The notes: generated from the letters alone by a model not told the origin. Shown: positions 52,967 to 62,426, numbered from the stretch's first letter. The stretch: DNA of 64,000 bases from Ponticaulis koreensis DSM 19734 (GCF_000420665.1 NZ_ATVJ01000001.1:558001-622000); one strand, 5' to 3'. Translations and numbers: made by a program.

Positions 52967-54868
52967 ATGAAGCTCACAATGCGCGTGGCAACCGCCACGA
53001 TCGCTCTCTTAGCAGGCTCCGCATTTTCGCCTGCATTCGCGCAGAACGCAAACCAGCCTGATGATGATCTGCCAGGCCGTATTATTTACGAAGAAAACTG
53101 CGCAGCGTGCCACGATAATCCAGCAGATACGCGAGCAGCGAGCTTTGAAACCCTGACAGGTATGACTGGGGAACAGATTTATGCGGCCATCAGCGAGGGC
53201 GGCATGATGGAAGCTATGGCTGGTCATCTAGAGATGAGCGAGAAAATCGCGCTCATTGAATATCTTGTATCCGGCCAGACCCCGACAAGCGGCGAAGGCA
53301 GCTGGGCGGAGCCTCTTATGTGCGCTGCAGACAATCGCACGGTTGATCTGACAGGCGACGCCTCATTCACGACATTTGGCGTGGATACGCGCTCCACCCG
53401 CCACGCATCTGCAGAAGATACTGGCCTCACTACCGAAGACATGCGCGACCTGCAGGTTGCCTGGGCAATCGGCTTCCCGGATTCACAGAATGTCAGCGCA
53501 GCACCTGCCACTGTCGGAAACACCACCTTCATCAATGGTGATGGCGTTCTGGCAGCGTTCGACACGCAGGATGAATGCGTGAAATGGACGTACGCTGGCG
53601 GCATGTCCCGCTCCCCGATCACCTATGGCAAGATCGATGGCGTCGACACAATACTCTATGTGACAGGCACAGCTGATGTGCACGCCGTGAACGCGCTGAC
53701 TGGCGAAATGCTCTGGGAAGCCTCTGCACAACCGCGTCGCGGTGATGGCGGACGTGTCCGCTCCGGTGTTGTCCTGCATAACGATACAATCATCGTGAAC
53801 ATCTCCGCGTCCGGTGTCGGCGGCGGTGGCAATTATTGCTGTACCGGCCACGGTTCGGTGACCGCTCTTAATGCAGCAGACGGCAGCTGGAAGTGGGAAT
53901 GGCACACTATGGAAGAGGCCACAGATAACGGTCTCATCAACAGCCTCGGTCAGATGCAACGCGGCCCGTCTGGCGCACCAATCTGGACACAGGCAACCAT
54001 CGACGAAACGCGCAATCAGGTCATCGTCACATCCGGCGAGAACACATCCTTCCCGGCGACACGTACATCTGATGCGATTATCGCGCTCGACCTCGACACA
54101 GGCGAACCGAACTGGATTTTCCAGGCGATGGAAAATGACATCTGGAACGTGCACTGCCGCGGTGACGATTCAACCGCCGGTCCGAACTGCTCATGGCATT
54201 GGGATGACGAAAATATCGGTCGCGACTTTGACTTTGGCGGCGCAGCAGCTCTGACCACCGTCGAAATCGATGGCGAACCGCGCGACGTCTTTGTTGCCGG
54301 TCAGAAATCAGGCCATGTCTGGGTACTGGACGCTGCAGCCGGCTACGTCATCTGGGAACGCCAGATCGGCAATGGCACACCGCTCGGCGGCAACCACTGG
54401 GGCATCGCGATTGATGGCGAACGTGTCTTCCTGACCATCAATGACCCTGTATCTTACGGTACAGAGAACCCGGTACCAGGCGTCTATACATTCGACATCG
54501 CAACGGGTGAACCTGTCTGGGAATATCTGGCAGAGCCTGATTGTGAGAATGGCCGCGGCGACATGGTCACGCTGTGCGAGCAGAAGTACGGCTTCTCAGC
54601 AACGCCTCTCGTAGTGGATGGTGCTCTGATCGCAGGTACGCTCGACGGTAAAGTATTCGCCTTTGATGGCGCGACCGGTGAGATCTTGTCTGTGACAGAT
54701 ACGGCCGTCGAATTTGATACGATCAATGGTGTCGAAGGTGCACGCGGCGGCTCTATCGACAGCCATGCTGTGAATGTCGGCAATGGCATGCTGCTGATCG
54801 GATCGGGCTACGCCTCCTTCCGCCAGACTGCGGGCAATGTGCTTGTGGCACTGGAACCGGCTGAATAA
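52967..54868 (+). CDS. PQQ-dependent quinohemoprotein dehydrogenase, polyvinyl-alcohol-dehydrogenase-like (second copy)
   Basis: 633 residues from the ATG after CCGGGAGGA. Signal peptide MKLTMRVATATIALLAG ... PAFAQ, no lipobox, so a soluble periplasmic protein. Heme c motif CAACH at 45-49, then an eight-bladed PQQ propeller. Adjacent cysteines in NYCCTGHGSV correspond to those of the first copy, and DVHAVNALTGEMLWE and HVWVLDAAAGYVIWE are propeller repeats. It is the same family as the enzyme at 46083, but diverged, and probably has a related yet different substrate. It is followed by a strong terminator and has no partner cytochrome gene of its own. Confidence 0.86.
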   Translation: MKLTMRVATATIALLAGSAFSPAFAQNANQPDDDLPGRIIYEENCAACHDNPADTRAASFETLTGMTGEQIYAAISEGGMMEAMAGHLEMSEKIALIEYLVSGQTPTSGEGSWAEPLMCAADNRTVDLTGDASFTTFGVDTRSTRHASAEDTGLTTEDMRDLQVAWAIGFPDSQNVSAAPATVGNTTFINGDGVLAAFDTQDECVKWTYAGGMSRSPITYGKIDGVDTILYVTGTADVHAVNALTGEMLWEASAQPRRGDGGRVRSGVVLHNDTIIVNISASGVGGGGNYCCTGHGSVTALNAADGSWKWEWHTMEEATDNGLINSLGQMQRGPSGAPIWTQATIDETRNQVIVTSGENTSFPATRTSDAIIALDLDTGEPNWIFQAMENDIWNVHCRGDDSTAGPNCSWHWDDENIGRDFDFGGAAALTTVEIDGEPRDVFVAGQKSGHVWVLDAAAGYVIWERQIGNGTPLGGNHWGIAIDGERVFLTINDPVSYGTENPVPGVYTFDIATGEPVWEYLAEPDCENGRGDMVTLCEQKYGFSATPLVVDGALIAGTLDGKVFAFDGATGEILSVTDTAVEFDTINGVEGARGGSIDSHAVNVGNGMLLIGSGYASFRQTAGNVLVALEPAE

Positions 54869-54891
54869 TCCAGCCAGACGACACGAAACAA

Positions 54892-54925
54892 GGCGGAGCA
54901 GCGAAAAGTTGCTCCGCTTTTTTTT
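54892..54925 (+). terminator. Rho-independent terminator of the second PQQ gene
   Basis: GGCGGAGCA / TGCTCCGC with a loop of about nine bases and a run of eight T, 24 bases after the stop codon. Confidence 0.9.
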
Positions 54926-55315
54926 ATGCTATGAATTTGTGGATACAGCAGTCTACGGACAAGAAGGCGCGAACGCTCAGAGTGATCTCGGGCGAAATCG
55001 GCCTCTGTGTCCCCGCGCTCACGACCTTCCCGGGTCCCCTTGCTCTTACGAGCTTGCGTTCTTCCCACCCTCGTGTGCGGAACGCCTGTCCGGTCTAGCT
55101 GAGGTTTTCACAACGAAAACTGACACGTTCATTCATATTCGGTTCAAGTAGGCCGAAATCCTGCTCTTATTCGTCCCGAATATCACTTATGATACTGAAA
55201 TAATGAGATTTTTATAGAGTCACTTATGCGTTCAATTTTCTCGAATTTTTATTCATCTAACATCATCCGTTCATCTTCGTTCCCGAACTGAACAAAATGG
55301 CGCTCTTCAGGCGCA
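54926..55315. other. 390-base region without a supported gene
   Basis: Lies between the second PQQ gene and the alanine dehydrogenase terminator. Short open frames exist on both strands but none shows a ribosome site, signal peptide or domain. The last 150 bases are AT-rich. I see no promoter I can name. Confidence 0.6.
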
Positions 55316-55353
55316 ACAAAAAAGAGCAGACCCTGGGAGGGGCCTGCTCTTTT
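55316..55353 (-). terminator. Rho-independent terminator of ald
   Basis: On the minus strand, GAGCAGGCC ... GGTCTGCTC with loop CCTCCCA, followed by TTTTTTG, about 20 bases after the ald stop codon. Confidence 0.88.
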
Positions 55354-55370
55354 CTGGGGGGAGGTTGGAC

Positions 55371-56462
55371 CTACTCAGAGAAATTCAATGAGCGGATCAC
55401 TTCGGGGTGGGTAATCTTTCCGGCTTTCACATTCAGGCCATCAGTAAGAAACGGGTTATCTGCGAGCGCTTTATCTGTGCCTTTATTCGCAAGCTGAAGC
55501 GCGAATGGCAGGGTGACATTGCTCAGCGCCTCGGTTGCAGTGCGCGCAGCCAGAGCCGGCATGTTGGTCACGCAGTAATGCGTTACGCCATCGACAATGT
55601 AAGTCGGCTCTTTGTGAGAGGTTGGCTTGCTCGTCTCGAAACAGCCGCCCTGATCAATCGCGATATCGACGACAACGCTGCCTGCACGCATCGCCTTTAT
55701 ATCTTCAGCGGAAACAATCTTCGGCGCAGACGCACCCGGAATAAGAACGGAGCCGATCACCAGATCAGAGTCACGAACCGCTTCAGAGACTGAGCTGGAG
55801 GTTGAAAAGCGAAGCTTTGCGCGGCCATCAAGGATAGCGTGCAGCTCACGTAGGCGTTCTGTAGAGCGATCCAGAACCGTCACATCTGCGCCTAGGCCGA
55901 TCGCCATCATAGCGGCGTTCGTGCCAGCGATACCGCCACCGATAACGGTGACCTTCGCTGTAGATGTACCGGTAACGCCGCCAAGCAGAATGCCCGGACC
56001 GCCATTGTTGATCTGCAGGAGCTGCGCGCCGACCTGCGTGCCAAGACGGCCTGCAACTTCGCTCATAGGCACGAGAAGCGGCAGCTTGCCTTGGCGGTCT
56101 GTTACAGTCTCATACGCGATGCATGTCGCGCCGCTTTTCATCAGACCGCGGGACTGAACAGGGTCCGGAGCCAGGTGAAGATAAGTGAACAGGGTGTGCT
56201 TTGGCTGGAGCTTTTCGATCTCGACCGGCTGAGGCTCTTTCACCTTCACGATCAGATCTGAAAACTCGAAAACGTCGTCAGCAGTGGCAGCGATAGACGC
56301 GCCTGCGGTGACGTAAGCTTCATCGCTGAAACCGATGGCATCACCCGCCATAGTCTCGATGATGACGTCGTGGCCGTTATCAACCAGTTCCTTCACGCCT
56401 GCCGGTGTAAGGCCTACGCGATATTCCTGATTTTTGATTTCCTTTGGCGAACCAACCTTCAT
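55371..56462 (-). CDS. ald: Alanine dehydrogenase
   Basis: NAD-dependent oxidative deamination of L-alanine to pyruvate and ammonia. 363 residues from MKVGSPKEIKNQEYRVGLTPAG, the standard N-terminus. The NAD-binding GGGIAGTNAAMMAIGLGADVTVLDR is near 175. Catalytic residues lie in TYLHLAP and VTDRQGKLPLLVPMSEVAGRLG, and SVLIPGASAPKIV is also typical. The divergent Lrp/AsnC gene 128 bases away is the probable regulator. Its terminator is at 55316. Confidence 0.96.
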   Translation of the reverse strand: MKVGSPKEIKNQEYRVGLTPAGVKELVDNGHDVIIETMAGDAIGFSDEAYVTAGASIAATADDVFEFSDLIVKVKEPQPVEIEKLQPKHTLFTYLHLAPDPVQSRGLMKSGATCIAYETVTDRQGKLPLLVPMSEVAGRLGTQVGAQLLQINNGGPGILLGGVTGTSTAKVTVIGGGIAGTNAAMMAIGLGADVTVLDRSTERLRELHAILDGRAKLRFSTSSSVSEAVRDSDLVIGSVLIPGASAPKIVSAEDIKAMRAGSVVVDIAIDQGGCFETSKPTSHKEPTYIVDGVTHYCVTNMPALAARTATEALSNVTLPFALQLANKGTDKALADNPFLTDGLNVKAGKITHPEVIRSLNFSE

Positions 56463-56590
56463 GTCTGCACTCCATGCTGAACATGAGGACAATCTACCAC
56501 ATAATTCGAGAAATAGGCTTCGAATTATGTTACAGTTTTAGAAATTTGACGTATAATATTTCTCTTAATTAAAAAATTGGAGAATATTTA

Positions 56591-57040
56591 ATTATAGAAC
56601 TGGATGCATATGACCACGCGCTTATCGCTTGCCTGAAAGAAGACGGACGCCTGACCAACGCCGAACTTGCCCAGCGTATCAATCTGTCGCCGTCCGCATG
56701 CCATAAACGTTTCAAACGGCTTGAAAGCGAAGGCGTGATAACGGGCTATACTGTGATCCTGAACCCAGACGCGGTAGGGCGCACTCAGAACATCTTCGTT
56801 CAGGTGACCCTCGATAAACAGGATAACCGCACCATCCAGACGTTTGAGCAGACGGTGCAATCTGTTCCGGAAATTGCCGAATGTTATCTGATGTCCGGCA
56901 GCTATGATTATCTGATGCTGGTGCAGGTGAGCGATACAGCTGCCTATGAGCGCCTTCACCGCGACGTCCTGACATCTCTGCCAGGCGTATCGCGGATCAG
57001 TTCACACTTTGCTCTGCGAGCGGTGACGGCGCAAACCTGA
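56591..57040 (+). CDS. Lrp/AsnC family regulator with a non-standard start codon
   Basis: About 149 residues if started at ATT (56591), eight bases after GGAG. The frame is open from 56573, but no ATG, GTG or TTG occurs before GTG 56735, which would delete the DNA-binding helix-turn-helix. In-frame sequence: LDAYDHALIACLKEDGRLTN then AELAQRINLSPSACHKRFKR, a normal Lrp HTH. The C-terminal RAM domain is complete (VTLDKQDNRTIQTFEQTVQ, SGSYDYLMLVQVSD). Initiation at ATT, ATA (56594) or CTG (56600) is inferred. Divergent from ald, so it is the likely alanine-responsive regulator of that gene. Confidence 0.8.
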   Translation: MIELDAYDHALIACLKEDGRLTNAELAQRINLSPSACHKRFKRLESEGVITGYTVILNPDAVGRTQNIFVQVTLDKQDNRTIQTFEQTVQSVPEIAECYLMSGSYDYLMLVQVSDTAAYERLHRDVLTSLPGVSRISSHFALRAVTAQT

Positions 57041-57046
57041 TACGGA

Positions 57047-57337
57047 CTATTTCAGCAGGTTTTCGATCGACTTTGCGAGCTTCATATCACGCTCGGTCAG
57101 CCCATCCGCATCATGCGTAGAGAGCAGGATTTCAACGCGATTATAGACATTGGACCATTCAGGATGGTGGTCCTGCTCGTGCGCGAAAAAGGCAACGCGC
57201 GTCATGAAGCCGAAAGCCTCTACAAAGTCATCAAACTCGACTTTGGCCGATACAGACTTGCCGTCCTCTGACAGTGCCCAGCCGGGCTTCAGAGCGCACA
57301 GTGTCTTGATTTCGGTCTCGGTCAGCGTTTGCATCAT
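57047..57337 (-). CDS. phhB: 4a-hydroxytetrahydrobiopterin dehydratase (pterin carbinolamine dehydratase)
   Basis: 96 residues. Recycles the pterin cofactor of phenylalanine hydroxylase. Family motif [35 protein letters not shown], with the catalytic HHPEW histidines. It is the last gene of the phenylalanine/tyrosine operon and overlaps the preceding gene by four bases (ATGA). Convergent with the Lrp gene. Confidence 0.95.
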   Translation of the reverse strand: MMQTLTETEIKTLCALKPGWALSEDGKSVSAKVEFDDFVEAFGFMTRVAFFAHEQDHHPEWSNVYNRVEILLSTHDADGLTERDMKLAKSIENLLK

Positions 57338-58344
57338 ACCTCCACTACGGTCTGTTCAATGGCACCGAAGATTGAATGCCCTTTCTCGTCCAGCATCTCC
57401 ATGCGAACGACATCTCCTGCTTTCATGAACGCAGTGGATGGCTTTCCGTTCGCAATTGTTTCAATCATCCGAATTTCTGCGATGCAGGAATAGCCAAGGC
57501 CACCCTCTGCTACCGGCCTGCCAGCGCCCCCATCAGCATCCTTATTAGACACTGTGCCCGAACCAATAACCGTACCCGCCTTTAATGGACGGGTTTTGGC
57601 AGCATGGGAGACAAGTCGCGCCATTGAGAAGGTCGCATCAACACCCGCATTCGCGCGGCCAAACGGCTTGCCATTATAGTCGACATGAAACGGCAGATGG
57701 ACGAGCGCGTTCTTCCATTTATCACCCAGCTCGTCCGGCGTAACAGCGACCGGCGAGAATGAACCAGGCGGTTTGGACTGGAAGAAGCCAAAGCCTTTGG
57801 CAAGTTCCGGCGGAATGAGCCCCCGCAGGGACACATCATTACAAAGCATGATCAGCTTGATATGGTCAGCGGCATCGGCCTCACTGACGCCCATCGGCAC
57901 ATCGTCGGTGATGACGGCGATCTCGCCTTCCATGTCACACCCCCAGGCCTCATCACCCAGCGGAATATCATCACGCGGGCCCAGAAACGCATCCGAACCG
58001 CCCTGATACATGAGCGGGTCATCGTAAAAACTTTCCGGCACTTCAGCGCCGCGTGCTTTTCTCACCAGCTCGACATGATTGATGTAGGCCGAGCCATCCG
58101 CCCATTGATAGGCGCGCGGCAGCGGGCTTTCACAGTCATGCTCGTGAAAGCGGAAAGTTGGCACAGAGCCCAGCTCAACGCCTTCTGCCTGACGCATCAG
58201 ACGCGGCGCGACATGCTCCCAGTCATCCAGCGCCGCCTGCAGCGTTGCCGCAATTCGCGCGACATCCGTTGCGCGCGTGAGGTCTTTCGAGACAATGACC
58301 AGACGGCCATCGCGGCTACCATCTTTGAGTGTAGCAAGTTTCAT
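57334..58344 (-). CDS. Fumarylacetoacetate hydrolase family protein (probable fumarylacetoacetase)
   Basis: 336 residues of the FAH fold: the metal-binding residues in [16 protein letters not shown] and [27 protein letters not shown], and the N-terminal half with [22 protein letters not shown]. The last step of tyrosine breakdown, giving fumarate and acetoacetate, is the obvious role, since maleylacetoacetate isomerase and HPPD lie in the same operon. The protein is shorter than the about 420-residue eukaryotic-type FahA, as in other proteobacteria with this variant. Confidence 0.85.
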   Translation of the reverse strand: MKLATLKDGSRDGRLVIVSKDLTRATDVARIAATLQAALDDWEHVAPRLMRQAEGVELGSVPTFRFHEHDCESPLPRAYQWADGSAYINHVELVRKARGAEVPESFYDDPLMYQGGSDAFLGPRDDIPLGDEAWGCDMEGEIAVITDDVPMGVSEADAADHIKLIMLCNDVSLRGLIPPELAKGFGFFQSKPPGSFSPVAVTPDELGDKWKNALVHLPFHVDYNGKPFGRANAGVDATFSMARLVSHAAKTRPLKAGTVIGSGTVSNKDADGGAGRPVAEGGLGYSCIAEIRMIETIANGKPSTAFMKAGDVVRMEMLDEKGHSIFGAIEQTVVEV

Positions 58345-58347
58345 ATT

Positions 58348-59001
58348 TTACCTCGTATATCTGAACCAACTGCCGCCATAGTCACGGCGAAAAACTTCCT
58401 TTGAATCGAAGCGGATTTCGAGTTCGCTCGTCGCAAGCACCCCGAACTCGTCAAACGGAAGAACCTCAGCCCGCCAGCGGTCCGCAATCTGCGCCTGAAC
58501 CCCATTGTTCTCGGCAGCCAGTCTTTGCGCCTCCGTCTTGAACATCATGATCGTGCCCGCTAACAACGGCTCTAACAGCGAAAGCCCCGCAGCGGAAAAG
58601 TCTCTCAAGACCTGCTTTCGCGTTCGATCCGATACACGCGATAGCGCCTCATGGATCGCAACCGGATCAAATGGCGACCAAGCCACAAACCAGCCGTCAG
58701 TACTTTTGAGCAGGCCACACGCTCTGGCTTTTCGCAGAACGGCATCCTGTTTTTCTTCATCGCGCCCGTAAAACTCTTCTGTTTCCGTATAAAAACCCTC
58801 TGCATCCGCCCGAGTTCGCAGAACGACATGGAGCCGGTTGCGCCCATCCGGAGTGGGGTCTGAAACAGCGCTTACCGGCGTCGCAATGCAAAATTCAGCG
58901 CTCAGCCAGTCGCAAAACTGCCTTTCAGATGCAGGAATATCCTGCTCCCCCCTGAGAACAGCACAACATTGCTTGTAAAGCGGGTCTGACGGCAATTGCA
59001 T
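58348..59001 (-). CDS. Unknown protein inside the tyrosine operon
   Basis: 217 residues, no recognised domain. Features: LYKQCCAVLRGEQDIPASERQFCDWLSAEFC at the N-terminus (two Cys pairs), a helical centre DRTRKQVLRDFSAAGLSLLEPLLAG, and an aromatic end RRDYGGSWFRYTR. No signal peptide or membrane segment, so cytoplasmic. Tightly placed between maiA and the FAH gene on the same strand. The central part could be a small alpha/beta enzyme; the position suggests a job in aromatic amino-acid catabolism, by context only. Confidence 0.68.
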   Translation of the reverse strand: MQLPSDPLYKQCCAVLRGEQDIPASERQFCDWLSAEFCIATPVSAVSDPTPDGRNRLHVVLRTRADAEGFYTETEEFYGRDEEKQDAVLRKARACGLLKSTDGWFVAWSPFDPVAIHEALSRVSDRTRKQVLRDFSAAGLSLLEPLLAGTIMMFKTEAQRLAAENNGVQAQIADRWRAEVLPFDEFGVLATSELEIRFDSKEVFRRDYGGSWFRYTR

Positions 59002-59055
59002 TCAAGAGGCCTCAGGTTTCTTCTGCAGACATATTAAACCGCCACATAACAAGCG

Positions 59056-59715
59056 TCACGTGGCGGGTGCTTTGTCAGGTGCGTCAGGTTGTTCATCTGG
59101 ATGGGCGCGCTTGAAAGCGTCCAGCGTCTGGCAATGATCATCAATCGCCCGAAGCGCCTGAAACGGCGCCAGATCCACTTTCCAGCGGCGCGCATTGTAC
59201 AGCTGAGGAATAAGCAGAACTTCAAATGCTGTCGGACGCCCGAATGGAAGCTCTGCATCACCCGTCATTTCACGCGACAGGCGCCTTTCCAGCCCGCACA
59301 ATGTTTTCTGCATCCAGCGCTGGTTCCAGGCCTCTTTCGCTTCCTGATCCGCGCCGAACTCGGTTTCGAGGTAAGTCAGAACAGGCAGATTGCAGGGCGC
59401 ATGGATTTCCGTTGCAATGGCATAAGTGAGTTCGCGGCAAATCTGGCGCTCTCTTGCATTTTCAGGCCACAATGACGGTTCCGGATGTTCCTCTTCCAGC
59501 CAGTCCAGAATAGCCAGCGACTGAGCCAATACAGTTTCATCATCTGTCACCAGTGCCGGAACACCGGCATGAGGATTCAGGCGCCTGAAATCATCCGATT
59601 TCTGTTCGCCTCTGGCTATATCGACCGGCTGAATATCGTAATTCAACCCCTTGAGATTGAGTGCAATACGCACGCGATAACTGGTGGAGGACCGGTAATA
59701 GCCATATAGCCTCAT
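59056..59715 (-). CDS. maiA: Maleylacetoacetate isomerase
   Basis: Zeta-class glutathione S-transferase, 219 residues, isomerising maleylacetoacetate to fumarylacetoacetate. The zeta-class motif SSTSYRVRIALNLKGL (residues 9-24) carries the SSCSWRVRIAL-type active site with Ser. The rest of the fold has HAGVPALVTDDETVLAQSLAILDWLEEEHP. Its start overlaps the stop of the VOC gene by one base, so the order hppD, VOC, maiA is fixed in one transcript. Confidence 0.93.
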   Translation of the reverse strand: MRLYGYYRSSTSYRVRIALNLKGLNYDIQPVDIARGEQKSDDFRRLNPHAGVPALVTDDETVLAQSLAILDWLEEEHPEPSLWPENARERQICRELTYAIATEIHAPCNLPVLTYLETEFGADQEAKEAWNQRWMQKTLCGLERRLSREMTGDAELPFGRPTAFEVLLIPQLYNARRWKVDLAPFQALRAIDDHCQTLDAFKRAHPDEQPDAPDKAPAT

Positions 59716-60266
59716 TATGGTTTTGCTTCCTTCCCGAGCTCATGCAACCACGCTGCGTGGCGAGGTGCCTTTTTTGTTGCTGACCATTCGTCAATCATGT
59801 CCGGGGCGACGCGCTTAAGCTCTGTGTACTGCTCATCCGTGCCGATGTCGCAAGCGAGCTCAAGACGATGCCCGTTAGGATCAAAGAAATAGATCGATTT
59901 AAAGATACCGTGATGGGTAGGGCCCAAAATTTTTAATCCCATACCCTCAAGATGCTCCTTTGCAGCCAGCAACTCGTCCATGGTCGCAACTTTGAAAGCG
60001 ATATGCTGAACCCATTCAGGCGTGTTCTGATCACGTCCCATTTCCAGCTGTTCCGGCAATTCAAAAAAGGCCAGAACATTGCCGTTACCGGCATCCAGAA
60101 AGATGTGCATGTATGGATCGTAAGCGCCCGTAGACGGCACATGATCTTCGGCAATTGCGAGCTGGAAATCCATGCCAAGAGCCTCGCGGTAAAACTCTAC
60201 CGTCTCTTTGGCATCCTTACAGCGATAGGCGACGTGGTGTACGCCGCCAAGCTTGGGAGCAGCCAT
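59715..60266 (-). CDS. VOC-fold (glyoxalase/dioxygenase superfamily) protein in the tyrosine operon
   Basis: 183 residues with one vicinal-oxygen-chelate domain: GGVHHVAYRCKDAKETVEFYREALGM, PEWVQHIAFKV and FFDPNGHRLELACD. A probable metal triad is His (VHHVAYR), His (VQHIAFK) and Glu (HRLELA). It is translationally coupled to hppD on one side and maiA on the other, the place normally taken by homogentisate dioxygenase. It may be a non-homologous replacement for that step, or an accessory detoxifying enzyme. No direct evidence separates these. Confidence 0.8.
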   Translation of the reverse strand: MAAPKLGGVHHVAYRCKDAKETVEFYREALGMDFQLAIAEDHVPSTGAYDPYMHIFLDAGNGNVLAFFELPEQLEMGRDQNTPEWVQHIAFKVATMDELLAAKEHLEGMGLKILGPTHHGIFKSIYFFDPNGHRLELACDIGTDEQYTELKRVAPDMIDEWSATKKAPRHAAWLHELGKEAKP

Positions 60267-61372
60267 TATGCAGGCTCCTCTGTCTTATCCCCGATCACGC
60301 CGCGCGCGACCTGATCACGCTCAATACTCTCGAACAGAGCTTTGAAATTTCCTTCGCCGAAGCCGTCTTTATAGTCACCAACGCGCTGGATGAACTCAAA
60401 GAAGACCGGGCCAACCTGTGGCTCTGCAAAAATCTGCAGAAGAAGACGCGGCTGACCGCCTTCTGTTGTGCCATCAAGCAGAATACCACGGGTCTTCAAT
60501 TCAGCCTCATCACGTTCGTGACCCGGCAGACGCTCGCTGAGCATTTCATAATAGGTGTCTGGCGGCGCTGTCATGAACGGCACGCCATTGGCTTTAAGCC
60601 GGTCCCAGCACGCGATAAGGTCGTCGCAGATGAGCGCAATGTGCTGAATGCCTTCACCGTTGAATTCACGCAGGAATTCTTCGATCTGGCCACCGCCGCC
60701 CTTGCCTTCTTCATTCAGCGGAATGCGAATACGGCCATCCGGAGCCGTCAGCGCCTTGGATGTGAGGCCGGTATACTCGCCTTTAATGTCAAAATAGCGG
60801 ATCTCACGGAAGTTGAAGAGCTTCTCATAATAATCGGCCCAGTACTTCATGCGGCCACCATAGACATTGTGCGTCAGGTGATCGATCTCATTAAAGCCTG
60901 CGCCCGCCGGATGACGGTTCACGCCCGGAAGATACTCAAAATCAATGTCATAGATGGAAAGCTCGCCCTTACCGCTGTCATAACGGTCGACGAGATAGAT
61001 GATCGAATTACCAATCCCGCGAATGCCCGGAATAGACAGCTCCATCGGGCCGACATCCATGCGCACAGGCTCTGCGCCGCGTTCGATCAGGCCTTCATAA
61101 GCTTTGCGCGCATCTTTCACACGAAACGCCATGCCACATGCAGACGGACCATGCTCGCGACCGAAGAACCAGGCCGGTGAGCGCGGCTCGTAATTGGTGA
61201 TCAGATTGATCTGGCCCTGACGCCATAGCTCTACATCTTTGGTGCGGTGGGTTGCCACACGGGTAAAGCCCATCGTTTCGAAGATCGGCTCCAGAATACC
61301 TTTTTCCGGTGCGGTAAATTCGATGAATTCAAAGCCATCAAGGCCAGCGGGATTTTCAAACAGGTCGGGCAT
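60266..61372 (-). CDS. hppD: 4-hydroxyphenylpyruvate dioxygenase
   Basis: 368 residues. Converts 4-hydroxyphenylpyruvate to homogentisate with Fe(II). N-terminal VOC-like half, then the C-terminal catalytic half with His, His and Glu ligands: [57 protein letters not shown] and [23 protein letters not shown]. The start overlaps nothing upstream, 17 bases after phhA. The 3' end meets the VOC gene start (60266) in an ATGA-like overlap. Confidence 0.96.
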   Translation of the reverse strand: MPDLFENPAGLDGFEFIEFTAPEKGILEPIFETMGFTRVATHRTKDVELWRQGQINLITNYEPRSPAWFFGREHGPSACGMAFRVKDARKAYEGLIERGAEPVRMDVGPMELSIPGIRGIGNSIIYLVDRYDSGKGELSIYDIDFEYLPGVNRHPAGAGFNEIDHLTHNVYGGRMKYWADYYEKLFNFREIRYFDIKGEYTGLTSKALTAPDGRIRIPLNEEGKGGGGQIEEFLREFNGEGIQHIALICDDLIACWDRLKANGVPFMTAPPDTYYEMLSERLPGHERDEAELKTRGILLDGTTEGGQPRLLLQIFAEPQVGPVFFEFIQRVGDYKDGFGEGNFKALFESIERDQVARGVIGDKTEEPA

Positions 61373-61389
61373 GAAAGCTTCCTCTCGTC

Positions 61390-62283
61390 TTAGTCGGTGT
61401 GTTCGGGATGGCGCGCCGCTTTGGCGCGAAAATAGTCTTGTGTGCCGCGATGGATGAGCCGGTCAGCGTCCGTGATCTCATGCGGCTCGATAGCCGGCCG
61501 ACCGCGCACATCATCATAGATCGGGTCGAAATCGCGGTAGCAGGCATCCAGAAGTGCCTGAAAATCATCGATCACGAAATAAGTCTTCTGGAAGTCGTCG
61601 ATAATGTATTTCGTGCACATGATCCGCTCCAGATCGAAGGCGATCCGGTTGGGAGCGGCATCTTCAAGCGCGAAAACGGTCTCCTTCGGCGAAGACAAAA
61701 TACCAGCACCGAAAATGCGCAGCTCGTCCGCCTCGCGGATGAGGCCGAACTCTACTGTATACCAGTAGAGACGGGCCAGATTATGCAGCTGCCCGCGCTC
61801 CATCGCACGCAGCCCGCCCTTGCCATAGGCTTCCATGAACTCGGCAAAAACAGGGTCTGCCAGCATTGGCACATGGCCGAAAATATCATGGAAAATATCC
61901 GGCTCCTGGAGGTATTCGAACTCCTCTTCAGGACGGATAAAAGCACCGGCCGGGAAACGGCGATTGGCGAGGTGATCAAAGAAAACCTCGTCCGGTACCA
62001 GTTCGGCTACAGGCACAACGCGCCAGCCGGTTTTCGTCTCCAGCTGGTCGCTCAGCTTTTCCATATTCGGGATACCGCCCTCCGACAGGCGCAGCGTCTC
62101 AATCGCGTCCAGCGCAGGCTTGCACGCACGCCCGACAACCCGGTCCGCCATGATTTTAAACAAGCGGTCCCACCGGTTGTGCTCGGCGGCTGTGTAGGTG
62201 TCCCAGCGCTGGTCAATTGTGTAGTCAGCATTGCGCGGGGCGTCAGCATAGCGGTTTTTGGTCAGTCCTTGGACTGAAGCCAT
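61390..62283 (-). CDS. phhA: Phenylalanine 4-monooxygenase
   Basis: 297 residues. Fe(II)- and tetrahydropterin-dependent hydroxylation of phenylalanine to tyrosine. Iron ligands are in [15 protein letters not shown] (two His) and [10 protein letters not shown] (Glu); [21 protein letters not shown] matches the monooxygenase core. Only the catalytic domain is present, as in bacteria. It is first in the operon and its start is 143 bases from the divergent Lrp/AsnC regulator gene. Confidence 0.96.
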   Translation of the reverse strand: MASVQGLTKNRYADAPRNADYTIDQRWDTYTAAEHNRWDRLFKIMADRVVGRACKPALDAIETLRLSEGGIPNMEKLSDQLETKTGWRVVPVAELVPDEVFFDHLANRRFPAGAFIRPEEEFEYLQEPDIFHDIFGHVPMLADPVFAEFMEAYGKGGLRAMERGQLHNLARLYWYTVEFGLIREADELRIFGAGILSSPKETVFALEDAAPNRIAFDLERIMCTKYIIDDFQKTYFVIDDFQALLDACYRDFDPIYDDVRGRPAIEPHEITDADRLIHRGTQDYFRAKAARHPEHTD

Positions 62284-62426
62284 ATTCCTCTCCCGTATTC
62301 TTTTTATTTTGAATCAGAATAACAGGAAGCCATGAAACACGTGGTCCAAAACTGACCATTCATTGTAAATTTTTGAAACATATGTTTCTATTTGTCGAAT
62401 AATTCGGAACATATTCAGAGAATACC

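Noticed and set aside
54808-55068. 86-codon minus-strand frame after the second PQQ gene
   Set aside because: Overlaps the PQQ stop and the terminator stem; composition is Arg/Ser-rich without a ribosome site.
60155-61180. A 341-codon open frame on the plus strand
   Set aside because: Antisense of hppD; no ribosome site or recognisable domain, and hppD motifs are complete on the minus strand.
61399-62277. A 292-codon open frame on the plus strand
   Set aside because: Antisense shadow of phhA, whose iron-binding motifs are clear.
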